A DNA stretch of 64,000 bases, taken from Adhaeribacter arboris. GTDB taxonomy: Bacteria; Bacteroidota; Bacteroidia; Cytophagales; Hymenobacteraceae. The stretch covers positions 4,092,001 through 4,156,000 of the forward strand of contig NZ_PYFT01000001.1 in the NCBI RefSeq assembly GCF_003023845.1, read 5' to 3'. This document shows, piece by piece, positions 55,598 to 63,646 of this stretch (within the stretch, counting starts at the first letter, position 1; every line of letters starts with the position of its first letter). The translations under genes and the position numbers were made by a program. Below the pieces are notes generated by a model. It had not been told where the DNA came from. It saw only the letters and a list, made by a program, of their open reading frames with translations, and ran no database searches.

Positions 55598-56971
55598 TTA
55601 GTTAGAGATTACATAGGCCGCAGTTTCCCGTTCCAGAGTGGCCGCATTTTGGAGCACTTTGTAGGTTTGCATATTTTTTTGCAGCTGGGCACTGGTTAAT
55701 TGGTTGCGGGCATCAATAAACTCGATTAAGGAATAAATACCTTCCCGGAATCCAACCTCAATTAATCGGTAGTAGCTTTCGGCGGCTTTCAATTGCACTA
55801 ATGCCGACTGGTACTCGCGCTGGGCGGCGCTTATATTATTTTGGGCCACCGTAATGGCTAATTGCAACTGTTGGGTTACCTGATTTTCCTGCAAGGTTAT
55901 TTGCTTCAGGTCCAGGTCTGATTGCTGGATACGGTACTTGTTGCGGTTGCCCGTAAACACGGGAATATCTAATTGTACCCCACCTAAGTAGTAGCGGGCT
56001 TTATTATTAAATTTCCAGTCTTGGGTTTGAGTACCCACATCCAGGAACCCACTTACCTGGGGTACCCAGAATTGGCGGTTCATTTCGCACACCGTCTCCT
56101 GAATTTGCCGGCCCCGGCGGAGAGCCAGTAGCTCTTCTCGTTTTTCCACGCCGGTTAAGTCAGGAGTATCCGGAACAATCGCTACTGCTTCTGCTAGCTG
56201 GTAAGAAGTATCAATGTCAGCGTCGAGCGGTTTGTTTAACAGAAAGTTGAAGTAATGCTGCGCATTTTTAACCTGCGTTTGGGCGGTAGTGAGGGCGGCG
56301 TTTACTTTTTCTACTTCGCTGCGGGCCCTGATTAAATTAGCGGGCAAACCTTTCCCGTTTTTTACCAACGACTCATTAACCGCCAAATTTTTATTTACCA
56401 GGTTTAAGGTACTCTGGTATACATCTATCCCGGCCAAAGCAGTTAAATAGTTATAGTAAGCCAGCTTAATATCTTTAGTCAGTTCCCGCTTGTAGGTGTT
56501 TACTTCGTGTTCCTGTAATTCAATCCGTTGTTTCTGAATATCCCGGTTATAATGCAGGTTCGAATTAACGATGGGCAAAGAAGTCCGCACGTGCGCATCA
56601 TAAAAGTTACTCGGATTTAAATAAGCCTCTACATTACTTACCTGCGAAAAATCTTTGCTGTCGGTTAACTGATTCAGGGTTTGGTAAACCGGGTTCAGCA
56701 TATCGCCCAAGGGGAAATCAAAGTAACGTCCGCCCTGGCCGGTGATGTAGCTGGAATTTATTGCCACCGTCGGCAGAAAAGCGGCATTGGCTTCTTTTAA
56801 AGCCAGCAAGGCTTTCTCGATACCAACACTTTTTTGTTGTAGTACCAGATTATGCTGAAGCCCTTCTTTTACATAAATATCCAGTACCGTCTGGGCTTTT
56901 GCCGGATAAACAAGCGGTAGAAAAAGACAGACAACAAGAGTAAAGGTTAACAAGCTATAATTAGTTTTCAT
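55598..56971 (-). CDS. TolC family outer-membrane efflux channel
   Basis: A 457-residue outer-membrane factor forming the exit duct of the pump. The signal peptide is MKTNYSLLTFTLVVCLFLPL plus VYPAKAQ. Two tandem OEP repeats follow, each of two long helices and barrel strands: LQQKSVGIEKALLALKEANA starts the first, and LRRGRQIQETVCEMNRQFWV starts the second. The PxVAINSSYITGQ barrel segment and the closing LIEFIDARNQLTSAQLQ are typical. It is second in the operon behind tetR, with a palindromic operator in the 42-base gap upstream. Confidence 0.94.
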   Translation of the reverse strand: MKTNYSLLTFTLVVCLFLPLVYPAKAQTVLDIYVKEGLQHNLVLQQKSVGIEKALLALKEANAAFLPTVAINSSYITGQGGRYFDFPLGDMLNPVYQTLNQLTDSKDFSQVSNVEAYLNPSNFYDAHVRTSLPIVNSNLHYNRDIQKQRIELQEHEVNTYKRELTKDIKLAYYNYLTALAGIDVYQSTLNLVNKNLAVNESLVKNGKGLPANLIRARSEVEKVNAALTTAQTQVKNAQHYFNFLLNKPLDADIDTSYQLAEAVAIVPDTPDLTGVEKREELLALRRGRQIQETVCEMNRQFWVPQVSGFLDVGTQTQDWKFNNKARYYLGGVQLDIPVFTGNRNKYRIQQSDLDLKQITLQENQVTQQLQLAITVAQNNISAAQREYQSALVQLKAAESYYRLIEVGFREGIYSLIEFIDARNQLTSAQLQKNMQTYKVLQNAATLERETAAYVISN

Positions 56972-56979
56972 ATAATTTT

Positions 56980-57000
56980 TACTTTACAGTGTTAAGTACA
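56980..57000. promoter_or_regulatory. Second TetR operator, upstream of tolC
   Basis: TACTTTACA, a central G and TGTTAAGTA form an inverted repeat with one mismatch. The core ACAGTGTTAAGTA is identical to the operator in front of tetR. It lies 9 bases before the tolC start codon (minus strand). Confidence 0.75.
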
Positions 57001-57013
57001 ATGGTAAATTTTT

Positions 57014-57634
57014 TTATGTTTTGATGCTTCTTAACATTTTGCTGAAACCCGCAAAGCCTTTTTCTACAATATCTGCCCGGTTTTCATCGGAAATAACTTT
57101 GCAACGCGACCGGGTTTTCAGAGCGCACATGCCATGTAAAGTAGACCAGATAACAAAGGAAGCTACTTCTACATTCTCAAACTTAAAATACCCCTTCTCC
57201 ATACAGTCCCGTATGGTGCTTTGGAGATTGTTAAAGGCACTTTGTCCTTCGTCCCAGCACAAATCATCGGCTTCAATAAAATCAATGGGGGCCTTTTCTA
57301 GGAACATTAAATCGTATAAATCGTAGTTTTTCATGGCGAAATCAATGTAAATGCGACCCATAGCAATTAACCGCTCGAAAGGATCTTCTACGTGCTGCAG
57401 CACCCGCATATCATTGTTCAGCAGGTAAAAGCCTTCTAAATGCAAGGCATGAAAAATGGCATCCTTGTCTTTGAAATACAAGTAAATAGTAGTCGGGCTG
57501 TATTCTATCCGGTCGGCAATATTCCGGATAGACGTGTTCATATATCCTTTCTCCAGGAATACCTCTTTCGCCGCCATTAAAATACGTTTACGTAAATCTT
57601 CTTTTTCTCTTTCTTTCCGCTCTATAATTCCCAT
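57014..57634 (-). CDS. TetR/AcrR family transcriptional repressor
   Basis: A 206-residue regulator. The helix-turn-helix lies at about 14-60 (RILMAAKEVFLEKGYMNTSI, RNIADRIEYSPTTIYLYFKD). The C-terminal ligand-binding part is all-helical. It is the first gene of the efflux operon, on the same strand as the pump genes. A perfect 21-base palindrome stands just upstream of its start and a second copy stands before tolC, so it very probably represses both itself and the pump, with release by a pump substrate. It is closely similar in layout to other Bacteroidota TetR-RND operons. Confidence 0.94.
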   Translation of the reverse strand: MGIIERKEREKEDLRKRILMAAKEVFLEKGYMNTSIRNIADRIEYSPTTIYLYFKDKDAIFHALHLEGFYLLNNDMRVLQHVEDPFERLIAMGRIYIDFAMKNYDLYDLMFLEKAPIDFIEADDLCWDEGQSAFNNLQSTIRDCMEKGYFKFENVEVASFVIWSTLHGMCALKTRSRCKVISDENRADIVEKGFAGFSKMLRSIKT

Positions 57635-57654
57635 TAGTATTTTTTCGTGTAAAT

Positions 57655-57675
57655 ATACTTAACAGTGTTAAGTAT
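57655..57675. promoter_or_regulatory. Perfect 21-base TetR operator upstream of tetR
   Basis: The arms ATACTTAACA and TGTTAAGTAT are exact inverse complements around a central G. It lies 20 bases before the tetR start codon, the expected place for an autorepressor site. Confidence 0.85.
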
Positions 57676-57779
57676 GCAAAAAAATTCCATAATTATTTTT
57701 ATAAAAGTTTGGCAAGCCTTGCAATCAGATGATTGTAACATTGTTTTCTTTCCACCAATAGGCTTTAACTGTTAGTTTT

Positions 57780-57872
57780 ATGAAACAGCTTCATGCCTTT
57801 TTTATAGTATTTTGTATTTCTTTTGGCACCATTGCTCAAAGTTTTAAACAAATGGCGGTGTCCCAAAATTAA
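57780..57872 (+). pseudogene. Truncated N-terminus of a secreted protein
   Basis: A 30-residue frame reads MKQLHAFFIVFCISFGTIAQ, a clean Bacteroidota signal peptide, then ten residues and a stop. No continuation is found in any frame before the transposase relic 30 bases on. It looks like the remaining 5' end of a gene destroyed when the accessory patch was inserted. Confidence 0.5.
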
Positions 57873-57901
57873 GTAACAATGAATTTATATTATCTGAAAC
57901 A

Positions 57902-58651
57902 CTATTTCCATACGCAGGTTTTATTTGGTATAGCAAAAAGATAGATCTTCAAGAAGACTTTTTTTATTAAAGCCCAAATTTTCTTAGGATTTAATGCTGA
58001 AGAAGGTGGCGATGGAATCACCTTTGCTTTGCAACATTTCAAGTCCCGGTAATATTTCAAGCTATCTTCGTAAGAGCGAACTTGCTCGGGCGTAAATTTA
58101 GCTATTTCGGCGGTTTCAAACAGTTTCTCAAAGATGCGTTCTCTTAGTTTCTCTGGCACCTTATCTAGTCGGTTCAAGTTCCGGATCACATACAGCCATT
58201 TGTCAAACCGGGTCTCCAATTCGTCCACGGTCTTGTTGAACTTAGGCATTTCCAGGTAAATAAAAGTAAGCTTGTCGTAAAATATTTCTTTGGTTTCGGT
58301 GTCTGTTAATTTAATATCGTAACGGAACTTGGTTGGCTCCTTCTTATCCTCCTCAAACACGAAGTCCAGAATAGCGATGGTATAAATTGCTTTTAACTCA
58401 TAGTTCCAGTCGGCTCGTTTTGCCTGTTCCCTTATCGGGAAAGTAGAATAATAAACGGTTCGGTCTTTAAAGAAATTCTGTTTGGTTTTTTGTAATTCAA
58501 CGATGAACTTTTCGCCCTTTTCATTTTCACAATAAAGGTCAAAAATGGCTTTTCTATCCAGTTCTCCGGTTCCTAAATGTTCACTTTTCAGGTAAGTTAA
58601 ATCTTTTATTTCTCCTTGTTCTTCTTTCAGGACTCCGGCCGATGCTGGCGT
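57902..58651 (-). pseudogene. PD-(D/E)XK nuclease family transposase (Rpn-like), truncated at both ends
   Basis: The minus-strand frame is open from a stop at 58652 down to 57902 and reads VLKEEQGEIKDLTYLKSEHL, then the nuclease core (DRKAIFDLYCENEKGEKFIV followed by ELQKTKQNFF), YYSTFPIREQAKRADWNYEL, and KLTFIYLEMPKFNKTVDELE. These are hallmarks of the PD-(D/E)XK/Rpn transposase family, with the active-site Asp and the ExQ present. The usual first 45-50 residues (a DFAFKKxFG-type start) are missing. After YRDLK the sequence departs from the family and ends in an unrelated tail. A GTG at 58360 could start a 152-residue fragment, but the gene as a whole is dead. Confidence 0.8.
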
Positions 58652-58665
58652 TTATACGAGACCAT
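58635..58665. repeat. Left GGTCTCGT-TAAAC spacer element
   Basis: On the minus strand this reads GGTCTCGTATAAACG, then about 10 bases and TCGGCCG, ending where the transposase relic is cut off. A related sequence in the opposite orientation lies at 59630-59665. Together they bracket the two hypothetical genes between them. Confidence 0.6.
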
Positions 58666-58686
58666 TTTTTTTAATTATTATTTTTC

Positions 58687-59073
58687 TCAATTTTCCACTC
58701 TATTAAAGAGATATGAGTATAGTGGCATTACTGCAAATCCAAGCAATATAAACATCCAAGCAAAAAATTTAAATATTTTTGAGTCATATTTTGAATCTTT
58801 CATCTCTTCATATATTTGGTTGTATTTTCTTTTGTTAAATAAAAGAAGAAATGCTGCAAAAAGGGCAATAACGCAGGCCAGATAGACAATCGGTTTACTC
58901 AATCGGTCCTCATTAACAAGATGGTTTATTAATGCGATGGCAAATAGAACTAAGCCAGCAAGTGAGCAACCTACTATTCCAAAAGCTGTCAAATGGGGAA
59001 TGTCATTCGAGTAATATCCATCCTTGTAATAAGAATTGTAAATATGAAAGTATACAATTTTAAAAATTTTCAT
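58687..59073 (-). CDS. Hypothetical membrane protein
   Basis: A 128-residue protein with three predicted transmembrane helices: about 29-49 (TAFGIVGCSLAGLVLFAIAL), 60-80 (PIVYLACVIALFAAFLLLF) and 104-122 (FFAWMFILLGFAVMPLYSYL). A charged loop (NKRKYNQIYEEMKDSKYDSK) lies between the last two. No family is recognised. It is AT-rich, in an accessory patch where all small genes point the same way and are spaced by palindromes. The start ATG 59073 is clear. Confidence 0.65.
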   Translation of the reverse strand: MKIFKIVYFHIYNSYYKDGYYSNDIPHLTAFGIVGCSLAGLVLFAIALINHLVNEDRLSKPIVYLACVIALFAAFLLLFNKRKYNQIYEEMKDSKYDSKIFKFFAWMFILLGFAVMPLYSYLFNRVEN

Positions 59074-59089
59074 TCAATATATTATTTAA

Positions 59090-59170
59090 TGCAAAGGTCT
59101 TAGCTATAAGGCGTTACTTAGCCTTTAGAATAAATTAATAAAGCAATGCCTTATAGCTTTTGCTAGCGGA
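59090..59170. repeat. Palindromic spacer between cassette-like genes
   Basis: AGCTATAAGGC (59112-59122) and GCCTTATAGCT (59149-59159) are exact inverse repeats, and the homology extends imperfectly inwards (GTTACTTAG against its partner). The layout, two inverted arms around a short centre in a gap between same-strand genes, resembles integron attC sites in shape. Confidence 0.65.
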
Positions 59171-59177
59171 TAACCCT

Positions 59178-59582
59178 TTAATCACTTTGGTTTTCTGTTT
59201 GTTGCTTATTCATTGGAGGGTCCATTGGGTTGTTGATAAACGAAACCAAGATTAAAAACCCTGCTGTTGCTATTGTCACGACAGTTGAGAGAACGCCAAG
59301 ACCTACTAGTCGCATCCAAACCATCCTCTTGTTTGAATTGTCAGGGAACAGTCGATTTGATAAATAGGTTAGGCAAGGAATACAAACTAACACTCCAAGA
59401 AAATTTGAGTAGTAAAGAAACGTAAACACCTCGAAAGAAAGCCAAGCCATAAATCCACCCCAAATAGCTGTCATTAAAGTCGACCAAAATATTATCCTCA
59501 CTCTTGATAAGCCATTTAATATCAAAAATGTCAATGTCACTATAAAAACACAAATGGTTGGGAAAATTATAAAAGCCTTCAT
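59178..59582 (-). CDS. Hypothetical membrane protein
   Basis: A 134-residue protein with four hydrophobic segments: 4-24 (FIIFPTICVFIVTLTFLILN), 31-50 (FWSTLMTAIWGGFMAWLSFE), 52-72 (FTFLYYSNFLGVLVCIPCLT) and about 92-114 (LGVLSTVVTIATAGFLILVS). The C-terminus is polar (NNPMDPPMNKQQTENQSD). I recognise no family. It starts at ATG 59582 and is separated from its neighbours by palindromic spacers on both sides. Confidence 0.65.
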   Translation of the reverse strand: MKAFIIFPTICVFIVTLTFLILNGLSRVRIIFWSTLMTAIWGGFMAWLSFEVFTFLYYSNFLGVLVCIPCLTYLSNRLFPDNSNKRMVWMRLVGLGVLSTVVTIATAGFLILVSFINNPMDPPMNKQQTENQSD

Positions 59583-59604
59583 AAATAATCTCGTGTCTTC
59601 TTTT

Positions 59605-59681
59605 TCCTAATAGCTTGCCGCCAACGGTCTCGTGTAAACAGCGTGCGAGGCCGTCGGCCGTAGCACGATATTTATGCCTTT
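59605..59681. repeat. Right GGTCTCGT-TAAAC spacer element with nested palindromes
   Basis: Plus-strand GCCGCCAACGGTCTCGTGTA, then AAACAGCGTGCGAGGCCGTC and GGCCGTAGCACG. The last part folds as CGTGC, GGCC, GGCC, GCACG (nested arms). GGTCTCGTGTAAAC is the inverse-orientation partner of the element at 58635-58665. Confidence 0.6.
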
Positions 59682-60338
59682 TTAGCTGGCGTATTTCTTT
59701 ATTTCTTTTAATGCTGTTATATTTTTCTCAAAATGGTCAATGCTTCTTTTTAAGTCCCAATTCTCTTTGTCAGAAACAAAGTCATTCCATTTGTCGAGAT
59801 GTTTCTTAAGTTCATCTGTTCCATTCTGCTTGTCAAGATAAGCAATTGCGCCCATTGCGGCTCCTTGGTCAAACCTCAGTTCATTTTGTGTTAAGTAATA
59901 AGCAAGATACTGGTTTAAATAGTCAATAGAGTTCTGGTTGTTAATATCAGCTAGAGTCAAGCAGTAACTTGTCCCTGCATAACATACTTCACTTTTTAAT
60001 AATAACCGCCCTATTTCGTCCTGAAATTCTGTGAGATTCTTTATAGCCGCAAAAAAAGCACCAACACTTCTTGTCCTCCAATTGAAGTCTCCAAGTAGAG
60101 TTGAAACAACTTTGGAATTTATATCTTTGAATACTTCTTTTATTTCATTTTGAAGTATATCTTTTTTGTTTCCAAGTCCTTTTAAATTGAGGTATATTGG
60201 ATTAACAAATTTATCGATAAAATCCTTGGTCAAGGTCTTTTCATTTTGCTGAGTTGTTATATACTCAAATGGACTTTTGTGAATCACAGTGGCACCCGCA
60301 ACATGTCTTTCTAGAGCTTTTTTTTCTTTATCGTCCAT
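59682..60338 (-). CDS. DUF6000 family protein
   Basis: A 218-residue soluble protein. Its pattern fits the DUF6000 family: DKFVNPIYLNLKGL near residue 43, LLGDFNWRTRSVGAFFAAIK (about 81-100), IGRLLLKSEVCYAGTSYCLT (about 109-128), YLNQYLAYYL and LRFDQGAAMGAIAYLDKQNG, closing with KHLDKWNDFV. The family has no known function. Members occur as scattered single genes in accessory DNA, and an immunity or stress role has been suspected only from context. There is no signal peptide. It is the only gene of the patch for which I can name a family. Confidence 0.75.
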   Translation of the reverse strand: MDDKEKKALERHVAGATVIHKSPFEYITTQQNEKTLTKDFIDKFVNPIYLNLKGLGNKKDILQNEIKEVFKDINSKVVSTLLGDFNWRTRSVGAFFAAIKNLTEFQDEIGRLLLKSEVCYAGTSYCLTLADINNQNSIDYLNQYLAYYLTQNELRFDQGAAMGAIAYLDKQNGTDELKKHLDKWNDFVSDKENWDLKRSIDHFEKNITALKEIKKYAS

Positions 60339-60344
60339 TTTTAT

Positions 60345-60425
60345 ATGCTACCTAACGTACTGAGCTATAAGGTGGGGCAGCTACCTTATAGGTGTGGTTG
60401 TACCACGTTTTGTTTTTTTTAGTAA
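60345..60425. repeat. Palindromic spacer between cassette-like genes
   Basis: CTATAAGGT and its partner ACCTTATAG form a hairpin with an 8-10-base loop (60371-60398), followed by GTGGTTGTACCAC, a second small palindrome. On the minus strand GTTAGGT next to the start of the DUF6000 gene fits the integron core GTTRRRY. A related GTGGTACAAC lies beyond the next gene at 60780-60789. Confidence 0.6.
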
Positions 60426-60430
60426 CACTT

Positions 60431-60766
60431 TTAGCTATGTTTTATTTTGACCACTTTTTTACTGTGTAAATAAATAGCAACTATCAAATGAATCAGTAAG
60501 AAGGGTATACCAAAAAAAGTAAACAATAAGGGTGGGAATACCCAAATTAGTCCACTTATTACTAGTAGTATTAGAACCCAATTTTGTAAATTCTTTTTAT
60601 CTACATAAATGGCGTTCAATGTCACATTCATGATTCCTAATACCCACAAGATGAAAATGCCTGGAAAATTGATGCCTTGTATTTCACTATCGAATACTAA
60701 TATTAGAATTAAGCCCAAATAGCTTAAGATTAAAAAAGTTAATGAAAGAATTTTTATTTGATTCAT
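60431..60766 (-). CDS. Hypothetical small membrane protein
   Basis: A 111-residue protein with four hydrophobic segments: 5-25 (KILSLTFLILSYLGLILILV), 33-53 (FPGIFILWVLGIMNVTLNAI), 62-78 (NWVLILLVISGLIWVF) and 80-102 (PLLFTFFGIPFLLIHLIVAI). It has a short basic C-terminus. No family is recognised. It is the first of the four same-strand small genes of the patch in reading order, AT-rich like the others, and its flanks carry related short GTGGTACAAC-type sequences. Confidence 0.65.
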   Translation of the reverse strand: MNQIKILSLTFLILSYLGLILILVFDSEIQGINFPGIFILWVLGIMNVTLNAIYVDKKNLQNWVLILLVISGLIWVFPPLLFTFFGIPFLLIHLIVAIYLHSKKVVKIKHS

Positions 60767-61097
60767 TTAATTCTAAATGTGGTACAACTCCCAGATATAC
60801 GGAGGTATTCCGGTTATTGGTTTAATAGGTGGAAATTCCATCAGTATTATAATTTTGGTAAATGGCAATCAGAGAAATTCATTTCTTTTACGCTTCAGCG
60901 CAGTACAAGGTAAAAGTTACGGATGAGCATCTAGTTGCGCTATACAACTTATCAAAAAATTGCCGGTAAAGCTTTTTTAAATACCTAAAAAGCGAGTTTA
61001 CAGATAATTTTCCTTCCATTTTATGGAAAGCGGGAGGCATTCCTATCCTATTCTTAATAGGAGTAACGTACATCATCTTTATCCAAACTCTACGCGT
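60767..61097. other. Intergenic region before the seventh permease
   Basis: 331 bases. It contains a 35-codon plus-strand frame at 60862-60969 (MAIREIHFFYASAQYKVKVT) with no recognised family and a minus-strand frame that overlaps the permease start; neither is supported. It marks the right edge of the accessory patch. Confidence 0.4.
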
Positions 61098-63470
61098 ATG
61101 GTCCGGCACACTTTTCTCCTTATTTATCGCCATTTTCTTCGGTTTAAAGGTACTTTCTTCATTAACCTGATTGGCTTGTCTACGGGTTTAGCGGGCGCCA
61201 TCGCTATTTACCTGTGGGTGTACGATGAGCTGCATTTTGATAAATTTCACGCAAAAGACAAACAGCTTTTCCGGGTAATGGAAAATTGGCAGGACCCCAA
61301 CGGGATAACTACCAAACCCGCAACACCGCACCAATTGGCGGCGGCCCTGGCCGCCGAGATGCCGGAAATAGAATACGCCACTCCTGTTACCCCACCCGCT
61401 TTTTTTCCGAAGTTTACTTTAACGTATCATCAACGGCATATCCGGGCTACCGGCAAATTTGCGGGAGAAGATTATTTCAAAATGTTTTCTTTCCCACTTA
61501 CCCAGGGCGATAAAAACCAGGTTCTGAAAGATAAAAAGGCGCTGGTTATTTCAGAAGCAATGGCCCACCGGTTAATTGGTACCACCCGAAACGTTATTGG
61601 TAAAGTGGTAGAATGGGAGACTATGGGCACGAAGAAAACGGTTGTTGTAACCGGCATTTTTAAAGGTATTCCCGCTAACTCTTCCGAAGAATTTGATTTT
61701 GTCTTGTCGTTTGAAGCTTTCGAGAAAGATGTGATGAGCATGGGCGTAAACTGGGACATGCCGGAGCCTTTTTATACCTACGTGGTTTTAAAAAAGGGTA
61801 TTCGGCCCGAACAGTTTAACCAGAAAATTGCCGGTTTCCTTAAAAGTAAAAGCAGCAAAGCCCAACACCGCACTTTGTTCCTGGAGCCTTATTCCAGCCA
61901 GTATTTGTACGGCAAGTACGAAAACGGCGTACCAATAGCTACCCGCCTGAAGTACGTAAAATTGTTTTCCTTAATTGCGCTTTTTATTCTGGTAATTGCC
62001 GGCATTAACTTCATGAATTTAGCCACGGCTAAGGCCACCCGGCGCGGGAAAGAAGTAGGCATTCAGAAAACTTTGGGTGCCAGCCGCCAATTTTTAATTT
62101 TCCAATATCTGGGCGAAGCTATTTTTCTGGCAAGTATAGCGTTGGTGCTGGCGTTGGTGCTGGTGGTACTATTGCTGCCAGCTTTTAACCAGATTACCGG
62201 TAAGCAATTAACTCTTTCGTTGAACGGCCCACTTATTTTGGGGTTGGGGAGTATTACTTTATTTACCGGCTTGCTGGCTGGTAGTTACCCGGCTTTATAC
62301 CTTTCGGGCTTTAACCCAATAGCTATTCTGAAAGGCAAGCTTAACCGATCGGCCGGCGAAGCCTGGGCCCGTAAAGGTTTGGTCGTGTTTCAGTTTGGGT
62401 TGTCCGTTGTTTTTATCGTAGCGGTGTTGGTGGTGTACAAACAAATTGAATTTGTGCAGCACAAAAACCTGGGTTACGACAAAGACCAAATTATCACGTT
62501 TGAGATAGAAGGAAAAGTAGAAAAGAACGTAGCCACCTTCCTGAGTGAAATAAAGAAAATACCGGGCGTGGTAAATGCGTCCAGTAAGTTAGATAAATTA
62601 ATCGGTGGTTTCAGTGGTGCGGCGGCCTCTCCCCTAATCTTAGAAGGTAAGCAAATTCAGGCAGATGAGATTCGGGTAAATTACGATATGATTGAAACTT
62701 TGGGAGTACCCTTACTCGCCGGCCGCACTTTCGCCAAAGAATTTAATCCTGACCCAATTAAAAAAATAGTGAACGAAGCTTTTGTAGAAGCTTTTGGCTT
62801 GCCGAACCCCATCGGAAAAGTACTACAGGGCAACGGCCAGAAAATAGAAATTGTAGGAGTAGTCAAAAACTTTCATTATAAATCACTGCACGAGCCGGTA
62901 AAGCCCTTTCTATTTACTTTAGAGCCCGAAGCGGCTACTACAATTCTGGTTAAAATACAGGCTGGTCCGCAAAAAGAAACCCTGGAGCGGTTGCAGCAAT
63001 TTTATAAAGCATTTAACCCCGGCTTTGTTTTCGACTACCAATTCCTCGATACCGACTACCAGGCGCAGTACGTGGCCGAACAAAGAGTGGCCGCTCTTTC
63101 ACGATACTTTGCCGGTTTAGCCATTCTTATTTCCTGTTTGGGCTTGTTTGGCCTGGCTGCATTTACCGCCGACCGCCGCCGGAAAGAAATTGGCGTCCGG
63201 AAGGTTTTGGGAGCGAGTGAATTTAGTATTATCTATCTTTTATCCGGTGAGTTTGCCAAATTAGTGCTGCTGGCTATTTGCCTGGCTTTGCCCATCAGTT
63301 ACCTTATCGTGAAAAAATGGCTGGCTACTTTTGCTTACCAGATAAATTTAAACTCCTGGTATTTTATAGGTGCCGGGTTCCTCGCCTTAGTCGTTGCCTG
63401 GCTCACCGTGAGCGTACAAGCCGCCCGAGCCGCTAAAATTAACCCGGTGCATTGTTTGAAAGAAGAATAA
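61098..63470 (+). CDS. ABC transporter permease, seventh copy (FtsX/MacB_PCD type)
   Basis: A 790-residue paralogue of the six-gene array, 10 kb away on the same strand. Started at ATG 61098 (MVRHTFLLIYRHFLRFKGTF) the first helix (INLIGLSTGLAGAIAIYLWV) falls where expected; an upstream in-frame ATG at 61023 would add 25 residues with no family resemblance. The mid block is VIAGINFMNLATAKATRRGK with KEVGIQKTLGASRQFLIFQY. The last block, SCLGLFGLAAFTADRRRKEI, carries the RRRKE form seen in permease 6. It ends NPVHCLKEE. The efflux operon and the accessory patch lie between it and the array. Confidence 0.92.
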   Translation: MVRHTFLLIYRHFLRFKGTFFINLIGLSTGLAGAIAIYLWVYDELHFDKFHAKDKQLFRVMENWQDPNGITTKPATPHQLAAALAAEMPEIEYATPVTPPAFFPKFTLTYHQRHIRATGKFAGEDYFKMFSFPLTQGDKNQVLKDKKALVISEAMAHRLIGTTRNVIGKVVEWETMGTKKTVVVTGIFKGIPANSSEEFDFVLSFEAFEKDVMSMGVNWDMPEPFYTYVVLKKGIRPEQFNQKIAGFLKSKSSKAQHRTLFLEPYSSQYLYGKYENGVPIATRLKYVKLFSLIALFILVIAGINFMNLATAKATRRGKEVGIQKTLGASRQFLIFQYLGEAIFLASIALVLALVLVVLLLPAFNQITGKQLTLSLNGPLILGLGSITLFTGLLAGSYPALYLSGFNPIAILKGKLNRSAGEAWARKGLVVFQFGLSVVFIVAVLVVYKQIEFVQHKNLGYDKDQIITFEIEGKVEKNVATFLSEIKKIPGVVNASSKLDKLIGGFSGAAASPLILEGKQIQADEIRVNYDMIETLGVPLLAGRTFAKEFNPDPIKKIVNEAFVEAFGLPNPIGKVLQGNGQKIEIVGVVKNFHYKSLHEPVKPFLFTLEPEAATTILVKIQAGPQKETLERLQQFYKAFNPGFVFDYQFLDTDYQAQYVAEQRVAALSRYFAGLAILISCLGLFGLAAFTADRRRKEIGVRKVLGASEFSIIYLLSGEFAKLVLLAICLALPISYLIVKKWLATFAYQINLNSWYFIGAGFLALVVAWLTVSVQAARAAKINPVHCLKEE

Positions 63471-63561
63471 TTTAGAAAGTTGGTTCGATCCTGTCAAGAA
63501 ATTTAAATCATACCGGGGAGCCATTATTCCTTTGGCCAATTAAGATTTTGAAATACTTAAC

Positions 63562-63594
63562 ACAAAGCGGACTTTGATGCTCGCTTTGTTTTCT
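63562..63594 (+). terminator. Terminator after the seventh permease
   Basis: ACAAAGCG (63562-63569) pairs with CGCTTTGT (63582-63589) with a 12-base loop, followed by TTTTC. It lies about 90 bases after the permease stop. Confidence 0.6.
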
Positions 63595-63646
63595 AAGTAT
63601 CTCCAGGTTAGGGCATTCGCTTTAGAATTTTTCCGGATTTTTACCA

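Noticed and set aside
57715-57730. TGGCAAGCCTTGCA as a second sigma-54 site
   Set aside because: The GG-to-GC distance is two bases too short for sigma-54, and no intact gene follows in the right orientation.
60888-61133. 81-codon minus-strand frame overlapping the seventh permease start
   Set aside because: It overlaps the N-terminus of a well-supported gene and has no family or ribosome site.
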